Assembly: GCA_947492885.1 (NCBI GenBank)
Contig: CANLPK010000012.1
Location: forward strand, 1 to 50,241
Source: Bacteroidota bacterium
GTDB lineage: Bacteria; Bacteroidota; Bacteroidia; UKL13-3
Direction of reading: 5' to 3'
DNA length: 50,241 nucleotides
Shown here: positions 8,385 to 17,616 of the stretch, one piece after another
Layout of the letters: the number at the start of each line of letters is the position of its first letter
Position numbering within the stretch: the first letter of the stretch is position 1
Program-made: the position numbers and the translations under genes
Notes under the pieces: model-generated
What the model saw: the letters and a program-made list of their open reading frames with translations, nothing else
What the model was told of the DNA's origin: nothing
Databases searched by the model: none

Positions 8385-9269
8385 ATGGAACGTAAAAAAT
8401 TTATACAAACCTTAGGAATAGGAACTCTAGGTACTTTAGCAATGACAACATTATCAGATTTTAAAAAATTTACTGGCGACTTAAAAGTGCAAGATGAAAT
8501 GATGCCAGTATTATTCGTTGGTCATGGCTCACCAATGAATGCCATAGAAGACAATGAATTCAGTACCCGGTGGATGGCGATGGGTAAAGAAATACCAGTA
8601 CCGAAGGCTGTTCTTATTATATCGGCACATTGGCTTACTCAGGGCACTAAGATTACTGCGATGGAGATGCCTAAAACCATTCACGATTTCGGTGGATTTC
8701 CAAAAGCGCTTTTCGATTATGAATATCCAGCACCTGGCAATCCAGTCTTGGCAGCCGAAACAGCGAGTATGATAAAATCAACTGCTGTAACGCTGGATCA
8801 CGATTGGGGTTTGGATCATGGAGCTTGGTCGGTGGTATGCCGTATGTATCCAGATGCAAAAATTCCTATGATTCAATTGAGTATCGATTACGCTAAAGGG
8901 GCGCAATATCATTACAACTTATCAAAAGAATTGGCTGCGTTGCGTAAGAAAGGTGTATTGATATTGGCCAGTGGTAATATGGTTCACAACTTAGGCATGA
9001 TTGATTGGTCGATGATGAATGGTGGAGGATTTGATTGGGCTCTAAGTTTGAATGATACATTCAAGTCACTAATCTCAAGTGGGGATCATCAAAAGTTGAT
9101 TGATTACGAAAAATTGGGAAGCGCTGCCAAATTGGCGATTCCAACTCCCGATCATTATTTCCCATTGATGTATAGCTTAGGATTGAAAACAGAACAAGAT
9201 AAGATTAGCTTTTTCAATGATAAGGCATTGGGTGGTTCCTTAACGATGACCTCTGTAAAGTTCGGGTAA
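8385..9269 (+). CDS. DODA/LigB-type extradiol dioxygenase (YgiD-like)
   Basis: The protein belongs to the class III extradiol ring-cleavage dioxygenase family that includes 4,5-DOPA dioxygenase and YgiD. Visible signatures are LFVGHGSPMNAIEDNEF, ISAHWLTQGTKIT, the TIHDFGGFPKALFDYEYPAPG stretch, LDHGAWSVVCRMYPD, and LASGNMVHNLGMIDW. The His and Glu residues of these motifs bind the metal. The N-terminus MERKKFIQTLGIGTLGTLAM is hydrophobic and resembles a weak Tat-like or membrane-anchoring signal, but lacks twin arginines. The length of 294 aa is normal with that extension. It is the last gene of the run that starts at 6499. The natural catechol substrate is unknown. Confidence 0.92.
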   Translation: MERKKFIQTLGIGTLGTLAMTTLSDFKKFTGDLKVQDEMMPVLFVGHGSPMNAIEDNEFSTRWMAMGKEIPVPKAVLIISAHWLTQGTKITAMEMPKTIHDFGGFPKALFDYEYPAPGNPVLAAETASMIKSTAVTLDHDWGLDHGAWSVVCRMYPDAKIPMIQLSIDYAKGAQYHYNLSKELAALRKKGVLILASGNMVHNLGMIDWSMMNGGGFDWALSLNDTFKSLISSGDHQKLIDYEKLGSAAKLAIPTPDHYFPLMYSLGLKTEQDKISFFNDKALGGSLTMTSVKFG

Positions 9270-9350
9270 GCCTTACTAGGTAAAGGTTTTTATCTCTTTG
9301 TTTTCGTTCTGTTTCAATGATGTACATTTGTATTTTATTATACAATGTAA

Positions 9351-9884
9351 ATGAATTCTGCGAATACCATTCAAAAAATTAAAACAGCACTCTTTTGTTT
9401 TGCTTCCATTTTATTTATTGGATGTGATCAGGTTACAAAAAACTTAGCCAAAGAACATTTGATGAATCGAGGTGCTGTATCCTATTTCAATGATTTATTT
9501 GTACTCTATTACGCAGAGAATACTGGGGCCGCCATGGGGCTTGGTGATGCATTACCACAGGTATTGAGTTTTTTGTTATTAGGCATCTTACCATTGTTGT
9601 TTTTAATAGCACTATCCTTCTATATTATTAAGCATATGAATCGTTTATCGCCCTTATTGCTCACTGGTTTAACCTTTGTGTTTGCTGGTGGTATTGGAAA
9701 TATTATCGATCGTTTACTTCACGATAGGCATGTTACTGATTTTATGATTATGGGAATAGGAAAACTACATACAGGGATATTTAATTTTGCCGATTTATAT
9801 ATTAGCACCGGAGCAATTATTTTACTCATTTATATTTTAAAGCTCAATATTGCAGAATCAAAGCGCAATAAATTGGAGGTATAA
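9351..9884 (+). CDS. lspA: lipoprotein signal peptidase (signal peptidase II)
   Basis: LspA is the inner-membrane aspartic protease that removes the signal peptide from diacylglyceryl-modified prolipoproteins. Four hydrophobic segments are visible. The catalytic aspartates lie in GGIGNIIDRL (Asp120) and FNFADLYI (Asp148), and the N-terminal CDQVTKNLAKE and ENTGAAMGL motifs are conserved. At 177 aa it is full length. It is 81 bp downstream of the dioxygenase gene, so it may have its own promoter. A hairpin terminator follows directly. Lipoproteins elsewhere in the window (2815-3426, 44398-44835) are its likely type of substrate. Confidence 0.95.
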   Translation: MNSANTIQKIKTALFCFASILFIGCDQVTKNLAKEHLMNRGAVSYFNDLFVLYYAENTGAAMGLGDALPQVLSFLLLGILPLLFLIALSFYIIKHMNRLSPLLLTGLTFVFAGGIGNIIDRLLHDRHVTDFMIMGIGKLHTGIFNFADLYISTGAIILLIYILKLNIAESKRNKLEV

Positions 9885-9917
9885 AAAAAGGCCGCTCCTT
9901 TTGAGAGCGACCTTTTT
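9883..9917. terminator. bidirectional intrinsic terminator
   Basis: An A run and the stem AGGCCGCTC / GAGCGACCT (one mismatch), followed by a T run, form a terminator usable from both sides. It lies between the convergent lspA and adhesin genes. Confidence 0.85.
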
Positions 9918-9936
9918 ATTTAGTAAAATCAATATA

Positions 9937-12900
9937 CTAGAATTTTGTCAAGATAACTTTTCTGTAAAGTGTTTGACCTCCCATTTCAATTCTCACCATA
10001 TAGTAAGTAGAAGCAGCATCTTGAAGATCGATTCTTACAGAAGCAGTTCCGTTAAAATTAGGTTTAGAGATGGTTTGAACTTCTTGTCCTAAGTAATTCA
10101 ATACAGTAATAGTTAATGGGCCAGTGATTGCTGAATTAATTTCAACATTGAAAGGTCCTTCAGTTGGATTCGGGAATACATTGATGTTGATTTCATCCTT
10201 AGCGTAAGTTCTGTTATTATCAGCTTGAGCAGTAGGTTGCGTTTTGTTCAATGAACATCCTGTACATACATTATTCCAATTCCAAGTAGTGTATTCACCT
10301 TCAACTTCTTCTCCAATGAATAATCCTTTCATGGTAACGCGAGCTGAGTTTGTTCCTTCTGTTTCAATTTCTTCTAATGAATAAATTGCACCAACAACAG
10401 TACTTCCGCGTTCAACTTCAAATTCGTCGCGAGCATAAACAACGACACTTTTCTCATCAATATTGAATTGATTGTAAGGGCCTAATTCTACTTCATCATA
10501 AATTCTTAATACTGTACAGTTAGAGAATTTGATTTTAGCATTAGAGCAAGAAGTTAATGAACGAATATAAACAACAGGCTTAGTGAAAGTAACGGTAGCA
10601 TTAGTTCCAATAGTGATGTTTTTATAGATTGAGTCGTTCAATGTTACAGTAGCATTGCTAGCTACATTCACATTGCTTCCTGAATTATAATAAGGATTGT
10701 GTTTGAAAGAAGGTAATGATACAGTTGCAGCGCTATAGTATTTAGTAGTTACTGTAGAGTTTGAACTAACGTCAATATCTTTTGCTTTTCCAAAAGTAGT
10801 GCTACCAGTGATAGTAGAATGATTTTCTACTTCTAATTCGCCACCGCATGAGCTGGTAACACCAACACCACCAGTTTGAACGTATGAATAACCTTCTAAT
10901 TCAGCTTCATGAGTAGCTAAGATAGTATAGCTAGAAAGTAATGAAGTAGCATTGTATGCAACATAAGTGCTCGCAGTTGAAGTACAACCGAAGCTATTGG
11001 TAGCAGTTACAGTATAAGTACCTGTAGCATTTACATTAATAACAGCAGTAGTAGCACCAGTATTCCATGAGTAAGTAGAACCAGAAGAACCTGAAGCGGT
11101 CAATACAATTGAACCACCTTGGCAGAATCCTGGCAAAACACCTTGAGAGATAGATACAGAAGGGATACTTCCAACAACAGTGACAGTAGCTGTTCCAGTT
11201 GAAGTATTGTTATGGATATCGGTTACAGTTAATGTTACATTATTAACTCCGATATCGCTACAGCTAAAGTTGGTTTTGCTTAATGAGTATGAAGCAATAC
11301 CACAATTGTCAGTACTTGCATTGTTAATTTGAGATGCATTTACTGTTGCGCTACCGTTAACCAAAGTAACAGTTACATTTTGTGTATTTACAACAGGAGC
11401 TTCATTATCATTAACTGTTACGTCGAACGAACAGCTAGAAGCGTTTCCAGCCATATCAGTTACTTCATAATTAACAGTGTTTGTTCCAGTAGGGTATGCC
11501 TTGCTATAACGACGCGCGATGTATGTGCTGATATCTGTAGTACTTCCGCATAATTTCACATCATCGATATAAAATAATGGAGTAGCTGAAGGATTTGGAT
11601 CCGAGTTAAGGAAATTAGATACTGGAAAGAAGTCGAGTGCTCCAATTTGGTTAGCACCAGCAGCATTATTAAATTGTTTAGAGAATTGCCATGAAGAAAC
11701 GGTAACTCCATTGATAATTAAAACAGTTTGATTTGCAGTTTGGTCAATCAATTGTTTTACTTCAAACCAATTGCCTTGTGGGTAGCTGAAAGCAACATTT
11801 CCACCAGGTCTATTAAGGCGACCACTGCCATTTGAATTAAATTGTAATTGATGAGCCCATTGAACACCTGCTGTTTCAAAGTGTTGCAAGTTATAGTATC
11901 CAGTATGTCCGGCAGGGATATAAACCATGAATGATAATTCCCAGTTTCCAGCAGTTTGGTTACCCAATAAGAACAATTGATCTTGAGGACCACCATTTGC
12001 ATTACCTGAAACTTTCAAGCTCTTCGTGCCGTTGAAAGCTTGATCGGTACTTACTACACTACTTGCAGCGGTATTCGACCAAGGTTTCCATTGTGGAGAT
12101 TGTCCGCTAACAGCAGTCGTGGTATATTCTTCTAAGCCATCAGTATTGCATACTGATCCGCAGCTTTCGCTAATTTCAGGACCTGTTACAGTAACATTGG
12201 CTTTACAAACTCCAGCGTCAGTGCTTACTGTGATATCAGAAGGACAAGTAATAGAAGGTGCTGTTTCATCAGGAGTTCCTAATACTTCAACTGAATCGTA
12301 AGTTGAACATCCAAACTCAGAAGTAATAGTAACATAATACCATCCTGGGGTAAGATCGAAAATAGCTCCATCGGTGCTACCATTGCTCCATAATAATGAA
12401 TATTCGACTCCATTATTTAAATTATTAAATTCTATTGATCCATCATTTCCGTTAGGGCAGCTTGTAGGAATAGCATCTATTGAGTAGCTAAATTGGCACG
12501 GATTTACAGAAATAGTAAATGATTGTTCCACTGGTGTATGCGCCATATGCCATAAATCTTCACCAGTTAAGGTAATTGTTACATTGCCAATATCAGAAGC
12601 ACTTGGAGTGCCTGTTAATGTTGCTGTTCCGTCGCCATTATCAGTTAAAGTTAACCAAGAAGGTAATGAACTTGATATAATTTCTAGTTCATCTCCATAA
12701 GCTACATCTGAGTCAGACACTACGATATCATAAGTATATAATTGATTTTCGTAAGCTGTTTCGTTAGCAGTTGATGTAAATGAAGGCAATGAATTTGGAT
12801 TCAATGTATAAGTACGTGTTGCTGTTTTATTATTTGCATCTTCCGCAGTGAAAACAATGGTATGCGTACCGAAGTCGGCAGCCCATGGCGTCCAGCTCAT

Positions 12901-14163
12901 GGTTACTTGAGGAGTGCTTGATAATGAAGTAGGCAAACTTGATGATAATGTAGCGCCTGCAGGAATCGATGCACTCAAGATACGTGTAGTAACGCTTGGG
13001 TCAGGATTGGTTGCTTTGGCGATATCATCCGTTTGTACTCCAGTTGGGATATAAAAATCAGTAGCTTCTGCACGTGTAGGGCTAATGAAAATAGGGTTGG
13101 TATTTACATTAATAGTTACAGACGTAAATGTTTGAACACCACCATTTCTTTCTGCAATAAAAGTCATTACATAAACTCCTAATTGAGAATTAGTTGGCGT
13201 GTAGCTAAAGGAAGTATTTGTTGGATTCGAAGGGCTATTAGGTAAACTAGGGCTAAATGAAGAACCCGATGGAGCTCCAGATACATTTAAGAATACCGTA
13301 CTGCCATTGTCAACATCTAATGCTTTAATATTGAATGCCAAAGTTTGACCTGGATTTATACTAAATACATAATTATTTGCAGGGGTAACAGAATAATCGA
13401 AAATAGGAGGTGTGTTCGCCGCAACAATTCGAATAATAAAGTCAACAACAGTTATTGATCCACTGGCATCAGTAATTGAAATTGCACCAGTAAATAATTG
13501 AGTTGGCGTTTTGCCAATAGTATTAAAGGTAGCAGCACCTGTAGTTGAGTTAACGTTTAATCCAGTTAAATTAGTTACTCCTGTTTGAGCAGCAGTAGCT
13601 AAGCTAAAGGTTAAACTTTGGTTATCAGGATCATTTGCAGGAACATTAAATGGAGCAGCCGATTGACCTGCTGCTAAATTTATAATTGCTGGCACTGTTG
13701 AAACAGGGCTACCAGTATTACCAGATACCAACTGAACTACCGTTTCGCAACGGAAAGTACCATCGGCATTATTTTGAAGTGTGCTTAAACGACAGCAGTT
13801 CGTGAAAAACGCATTAAAAGACGTTCCACTTACGGCATAAGTATGGGTAATAACTCTTTCAGCTACAAACCAGTCTTCAGCAGCGTTGATTGATGTTACC
13901 ACATAGGTTAAAGTCGCAGAAGATGTTGCATCTCCAAAATTGAGATTGCCAGATGAAGGGTTAACGGTAGCTCCGATTGAAACGCCACCAAAATAACTAA
14001 TACGCCATCCTGTAGTAATTTTAAATGTTACAACACGAGAGGCGTCGTTAGGGCGGGTCCAAGAAATACTTCCATAACGAAAGTGAGAAGCTTCGGCGCT
14101 CGTGGGCGCTAAAAATGCCATTAAGGCAAACATCAGCATCAAAAAGATGCTTTTCTTTTTCAT
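9937..14163 (-). CDS. giant multidomain T9SS-secreted surface protein/adhesin
   Basis: The product of about 1408 aa begins with a signal peptide (MKKKSIFLMLMFALMAFLAPTSAEA) at the ATG at 14163; the track start at 14202 adds 13 residues. Order of regions: an N-terminal SHFRYGSISW domain; several Ig/cadherin-like repeats (including a He_PIG-type SLPSWLTLTDNGDGTATLTGTP); an SprB-like repeat (PTSCPNGNDGSIEF); a HYR domain (PSITCPSDITVSTDAGVCKANV) split by a concanavalin-like domain; another HYR-like unit; a PKD-like Ig repeat (FCQGGSIVLTASGSS); a Ser/Thr-rich beta-solenoid-like stretch resembling polymer-forming or DUF7305 domains; and a type A sorting domain (VFPNPTEGPFNVEI through LYRKVILTKF). 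A surface adhesin or matrix role is inferred; there is no catalytic motif. Confidence 0.88.
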   Translation of the reverse strand: MKKKSIFLMLMFALMAFLAPTSAEASHFRYGSISWTRPNDASRVVTFKITTGWRISYFGGVSIGATVNPSSGNLNFGDATSSATLTYVVTSINAAEDWFVAERVITHTYAVSGTSFNAFFTNCCRLSTLQNNADGTFRCETVVQLVSGNTGSPVSTVPAIINLAAGQSAAPFNVPANDPDNQSLTFSLATAAQTGVTNLTGLNVNSTTGAATFNTIGKTPTQLFTGAISITDASGSITVVDFIIRIVAANTPPIFDYSVTPANNYVFSINPGQTLAFNIKALDVDNGSTVFLNVSGAPSGSSFSPSLPNSPSNPTNTSFSYTPTNSQLGVYVMTFIAERNGGVQTFTSVTINVNTNPIFISPTRAEATDFYIPTGVQTDDIAKATNPDPSVTTRILSASIPAGATLSSSLPTSLSSTPQVTMSWTPWAADFGTHTIVFTAEDANNKTATRTYTLNPNSLPSFTSTANETAYENQLYTYDIVVSDSDVAYGDELEIISSSLPSWLTLTDNGDGTATLTGTPSASDIGNVTITLTGEDLWHMAHTPVEQSFTISVNPCQFSYSIDAIPTSCPNGNDGSIEFNNLNNGVEYSLLWSNGSTDGAIFDLTPGWYYVTITSEFGCSTYDSVEVLGTPDETAPSITCPSDITVSTDAGVCKANVTVTGPEISESCGSVCNTDGLEEYTTTAVSGQSPQWKPWSNTAASSVVSTDQAFNGTKSLKVSGNANGGPQDQLFLLGNQTAGNWELSFMVYIPAGHTGYYNLQHFETAGVQWAHQLQFNSNGSGRLNRPGGNVAFSYPQGNWFEVKQLIDQTANQTVLIINGVTVSSWQFSKQFNNAAGANQIGALDFFPVSNFLNSDPNPSATPLFYIDDVKLCGSTTDISTYIARRYSKAYPTGTNTVNYEVTDMAGNASSCSFDVTVNDNEAPVVNTQNVTVTLVNGSATVNASQINNASTDNCGIASYSLSKTNFSCSDIGVNNVTLTVTDIHNNTSTGTATVTVVGSIPSVSISQGVLPGFCQGGSIVLTASGSSGSTYSWNTGATTAVINVNATGTYTVTATNSFGCTSTASTYVAYNATSLLSSYTILATHEAELEGYSYVQTGGVGVTSSCGGELEVENHSTITGSTTFGKAKDIDVSSNSTVTTKYYSAATVSLPSFKHNPYYNSGSNVNVASNATVTLNDSIYKNITIGTNATVTFTKPVVYIRSLTSCSNAKIKFSNCTVLRIYDEVELGPYNQFNIDEKSVVVYARDEFEVERGSTVVGAIYSLEEIETEGTNSARVTMKGLFIGEEVEGEYTTWNWNNVCTGCSLNKTQPTAQADNNRTYAKDEININVFPNPTEGPFNVEINSAITGPLTITVLNYLGQEVQTISKPNFNGTASVRIDLQDAASTYYMVRIEMGGQTLYRKVILTKF

Positions 14164-14334
14164 AGAAAAAGATTTAAAAGTTGATTGTAGAAATTGGTTC
14201 ATTGGTTAATTGATTAAATAGTTAAAAATTTAAAGACAGTGTACCCGTGCTTTTAACACCGATAAAATTGTTGCAATAAATAATGCCAATGGTTTTTTGT
14301 TAGTCCAGAGATACATTAGATTTGTTTTATGAGG

Positions 14335-14364
14335 CAAATATATTTCTTTTTTCATTCCGCCAAA
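14335..14364 (-). promoter_or_regulatory. Bacteroidota promoter for the adhesin gene
   Basis: On the minus strand TTTG (14361-14364) and TATATTTG (14335-14342) are separated by 18 bp, an excellent fit to the Bacteroidota -33/-7 consensus. It would give a 5' UTR of about 165 nt before the ATG at 14163. Confidence 0.65.
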
Positions 14365-14741
14365 TTTTTTTTATATTAAATTTCGAGCAATTGTATAAAA
14401 AATTCGTCACTCGATTTTACACCCAGTTATTTATTAATGGTTGCAGGAAATTTTAGTGAGAAACCTGGGAATAGTAATATTATATTCAATGAAGCCTTAT
14501 AAATCAACATTATATTAACGCGATTGATGTGATTTGAAAAGAAAACGGGAATGAAAGAATGGAATAAAAAGTTTTTATTCGTTTATTGTCGCCTTGAAAA
14601 GTGGTCAAATAAATCGATCACCTAAAACGTATAAATAGTTAAATAATTCCGCAGAGCCATTAATGACCTAAAAAAGATACACATTTCACTCCTTAATTAA
14701 TTAGCCTATTTATTCTATTACATTTGCTTCTACTTTATATC
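14365..14741. other. AT-rich intergenic region upstream of crcB
   Basis: No ORF with recognisable content is visible on either strand. I looked for a fluoride (crcB) riboswitch before the transporter gene and found no segment fitting its conserved pseudoknot motif. I see no convincing terminator here. Confidence 0.5.
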
Positions 14742-15113
14742 ATGAAAATACTATTCGCAATTGGCTTTGGTAGCTTTATCGGTGGTTCTAGCCGATATCT
14801 CATCTCCATCTTTTTTCAACAAAGAATTCAAGGTGTATTTCCATGGACTACTTTTTCTGTAAACCTAATTGGGTGCTTTTTAATTGGAATCGTATTTAGT
14901 GCCTTCGAAAAAGGCAATATAACTGGCGATTGGAAATTATTTTTAGCCACAGGCATCCTCGGTGGATTTACCACCTTTTCAGCATTCTCAATGGAATCAT
15001 TGCAAATGATGCGTTCAGGAAATGTCATGCTTGCAATGATATATGTTCTTACCAGCGTTTTATTAGGTATTGTATTTAGTTTTCTTGGTTACAGTCTTAT
15101 TAAATCCTTCTAG
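14742..15113 (+). CDS. crcB: fluoride efflux channel CrcB/Fluc
   Basis: CrcB proteins form dual-topology dimers in the inner membrane that export fluoride. Four hydrophobic segments and the motifs FGSFIGGSSRYLIS, SVNLIGCFLIG and GILGGFTTFSAFSMES (with the conserved Phe/Thr residues of the pore) are visible. The ATG at 14742 (MKILFAIGFG) gives the normal 124-aa protein; the track start at 14724 adds MLLLYI. It is a single-gene Fluc, so the homodimer is expected. No fluoride riboswitch was recognised upstream. Confidence 0.93.
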   Translation: MKILFAIGFGSFIGGSSRYLISIFFQQRIQGVFPWTTFSVNLIGCFLIGIVFSAFEKGNITGDWKLFLATGILGGFTTFSAFSMESLQMMRSGNVMLAMIYVLTSVLLGIVFSFLGYSLIKSF

Positions 15114-15201
15114 CTTGATACGTTTTCTTAATTAATTGAATTGAGATTTTAAAGTTTCTCATTTCTCATTATTCCTTATTTTGCAGCAAAATTGAATCGA
15201 T

Positions 15202-16965
15202 ATGAATTCTAAAAATATCAAAATTGCAGTGATCTCCCTGCTTTCTCTTATTGTTATCTTCTTTGTTTACCGATTCTTTTTCGGTTCAGCTCGCAGCATC
15301 TATCGATTAATTCCAAAAGATAGTTATGTAGTGATGAATGTAAATTTGAAGGCGATTGCTACGAAACTTGATCTAACAAGAATAAAAAATTCGACACTCT
15401 ACGCTAAGTATAAAGAGGAAACTAGTCGCGGTGAGAAAGATTTTTTACAGGTTATTTTTGATTCTGTATTGCATGATCCTAAGAAATCGGGAATCGACTT
15501 TGGTACGGAAGCCAGCATCTATGGCTTTGAGAAAGGGCATGGGAGGTATTTTGCTGTTGCCGTTGCCATTGATAGCAAGTCGAAGTTTGATAAGCTCATT
15601 GATGAAAATCTTACTAAGGAAAATAAACAATATGCAAAAGGTGATATTAATATTATTGAGATAGATGACAGGGTTCTTCTAGGATATGATGGTGATCATG
15701 CCATCCTTTTAAATACAGAACAATATGATAATGTTCGAGAAAAATCGGTTGAAAAAACATTGCTCTATTTATTCGATTTACATCGCGACGAAAATTTCAA
15801 TAAGAATATAGCCTCTTCAAAATTTGCAAGCACCAAAGGCGATATCACTTGGTTCGTGGATATGCAACATCTTATTGGCGATGAGATGCCTAAGAAAAGT
15901 GAAGGTAGAAAGTATTTCGATTTTAGCTTGCTTTCATCATTGAATTTCAATCAAGATAATTTTGAATTAAATACCGATTTTGTTTTTGAAACCGAAGATG
16001 TATTAAAGGATGTGAAATCAATTATTACCAAGCACGGTATCTCCCGAGAACAGCTTCCTTTTCTTTCCAATGGTAAGATATTGGGACTACTATCACTTTC
16101 CTTCGACTTTAAACAATTTATTGAAGTATTTGGTGAGAAATATGAAAAGGAGCTAGGCCGAAAATTATCCAAAGAACAAGGAGGCATGACCTTGGAGGAT
16201 TATAAGAATCTATATACAGGTGATGTGAATGTTTCCTTGTTGGATGTAAAAGCAATAATGGAGGATTATGATAAATACGAATTGGATGAAGCAACCAAAG
16301 AATATAAAATGGTTAAAGCACAACGCCCCAAATTTCTGCCCATATTCTCTGCAACGATGGGAATAAAAGATAAAGCCGTATTGAAGAAAGTATTTAAAAC
16401 TGTTATTGAGAGGAATGCTGGTTCAACAGAAGAGTTTGGAAGATATCTGGAATTAAATAATAGTTATATCGGTTCACTGTATTATGTGGTGAGTGGTAAT
16501 TATATCACACTAATCAACGACTCTGCTTTGGCTTACAAAATTAAGAATGAAGGCAAACTTGGTGAGTCACCTGATGCAATGAAGGCCATGGTTTGCGAAA
16601 ACGCCTTTTCTTTCTTCCTAGATTTGGATTTGAAGAATTATCCTGAAGGACTCAAATCAACATATTTTGAAAATTATTATATGAAAGAGGTTTCTGCACC
16701 TTTCTTTGCAAATATCAATAGTATTTCTATCACTGGAAATGACCAGCATGGCCAACTAAAAATAAATCTGGTGCCAGGCAATGATAATTCACTGGTTCGA
16801 TTATTTAATGCATTCGATGCACAGGTAAAAAATGAATTGGAGAGAGAGCAGCTTCGTTCTCAAGAGCGTGAACAAGAGCAGTCACTCTTGGATTCACTAA
16901 ACAAATTGGCAGCGCCAGAGGACGAGGTAAGAGATGAAACTCCAGCGTACAGTCCCCAACACTAG
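15202..16965 (+). CDS. membrane-anchored DUF4836-like protein
   Basis: Residues 7-27 form one transmembrane anchor (IAVISLLSLIVIFFVYRFFFG), and the remaining 550 or so residues are predicted outside the cytoplasm. The opening IYRLIPKDSYVVMNVNLKAIATKLD, followed by GIDFGTEASIYGFEKGHGRYFAVAVAI and later repeats of the same plan, resembles the Bacteroidota DUF4836 family; that assignment is from memory of family features. The C-terminus is a Glu/Gln/Arg-rich, probably coiled-coil tail (NELEREQLRSQEREQEQSLLDSL). It lies 6 bp upstream of an ABC ATPase gene that itself overlaps a permease gene, so it is probably an accessory, substrate-handling or sensing component of that transporter. No enzymatic motif is seen. 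Confidence 0.65.
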   Translation: MNSKNIKIAVISLLSLIVIFFVYRFFFGSARSIYRLIPKDSYVVMNVNLKAIATKLDLTRIKNSTLYAKYKEETSRGEKDFLQVIFDSVLHDPKKSGIDFGTEASIYGFEKGHGRYFAVAVAIDSKSKFDKLIDENLTKENKQYAKGDINIIEIDDRVLLGYDGDHAILLNTEQYDNVREKSVEKTLLYLFDLHRDENFNKNIASSKFASTKGDITWFVDMQHLIGDEMPKKSEGRKYFDFSLLSSLNFNQDNFELNTDFVFETEDVLKDVKSIITKHGISREQLPFLSNGKILGLLSLSFDFKQFIEVFGEKYEKELGRKLSKEQGGMTLEDYKNLYTGDVNVSLLDVKAIMEDYDKYELDEATKEYKMVKAQRPKFLPIFSATMGIKDKAVLKKVFKTVIERNAGSTEEFGRYLELNNSYIGSLYYVVSGNYITLINDSALAYKIKNEGKLGESPDAMKAMVCENAFSFFLDLDLKNYPEGLKSTYFENYYMKEVSAPFFANINSISITGNDQHGQLKINLVPGNDNSLVRLFNAFDAQVKNELEREQLRSQEREQEQSLLDSLNKLAAPEDEVRDETPAYSPQH

Positions 16966-16971
16966 TAATTG

Positions 16972-17616
16972 ATGAATATTCGTATTGATGCATTGGTACC
17001 CAGTTTTCTGGAAGGGAAAATTCCTACAGGGAATTTATGGGCAAAACAAATTGCACTTGATGATACTGGATACTTTCTAATCAATGCCAACTCTGGGAAA
17101 GGAAAATCAACCTTACTTTCTTATTTATTCGGTGTGAGAAAAGATTATCAGGGAACGATTCATTTTAATAATAAAAACCTTCGCGAATTTAATATTGATG
17201 ATTGGGCTGATTGGAGAAGCAAAAAAATATCGATGGTATTTCAGGAGCTGAAGCTCTTTCCTCAACTCACCGCATTGCAAAATGTATTGATGAAGAATGA
17301 ACTTACGAAGCATTTCTCACTCGAACAAACGCGTGAATTATTCTCTCGGCTTGGAATTTTAGAATTTTTGGATATTCCTTGTAATCGCCTTTCATTAGGG
17401 CAGCAGCAGCGTGTCGCCATCATCAGGGCATTGCATCAATCCTTCGAATGCATTTTATTGGATGAACCATTCAGTCACCTCGATGTCGAAAATGCGAGCA
17501 TCGCTTTTAATCTTATCATGGAACAATGTAAGGCACAAAATGCGATGATGATTTTGAGTAGCTTGGGTAGTAATCATGGATTTAATTTCACCGAAACATT
17601 TAATCTGGCTTCATGA
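16972..17616 (+). CDS. ABC transporter ATP-binding protein (LolD/MacB-like), atypical motifs
   Basis: This is a nucleotide-binding subunit of the kind paired with FtsX/MacB-like permeases. Walker A reads ANSGKGKST (first Gly replaced by Ala, Lys45 kept), the Q-loop is VFQELKLFP, the signature is LSLGQQQR instead of LSGGQ, and Walker B is CILLDEPFSHLD. The H-loop position, normally THD, reads SSL, so the switch histidine seems to be missing, and the protein ends soon after. The start is the ATG at 16972; the track's 16969 is a TTG one codon earlier. It overlaps the permease gene by 4 bp. ATP binding is likely, but cycling may differ from canonical members. Confidence 0.88.
   Translation: MNIRIDALVPSFLEGKIPTGNLWAKQIALDDTGYFLINANSGKGKSTLLSYLFGVRKDYQGTIHFNNKNLREFNIDDWADWRSKKISMVFQELKLFPQLTALQNVLMKNELTKHFSLEQTRELFSRLGILEFLDIPCNRLSLGQQQRVAIIRALHQSFECILLDEPFSHLDVENASIAFNLIMEQCKAQNAMMILSSLGSNHGFNFTETFNLAS

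Noticed and set aside
9323-9330. TACATTTG as the lspA promoter
   Set aside because: Fits the -7 consensus, but the nearest TTG upstream is 22 bp away, so support is too weak to list as a feature.
11757-12002. 81-aa minus-strand ORF inside the adhesin gene
   Set aside because: Out-of-frame shadow of the concanavalin-like domain.
14600-14741. Fluoride riboswitch before crcB
   Set aside because: No segment fits the conserved crcB-motif pseudoknot; the region is plain AT-rich DNA.
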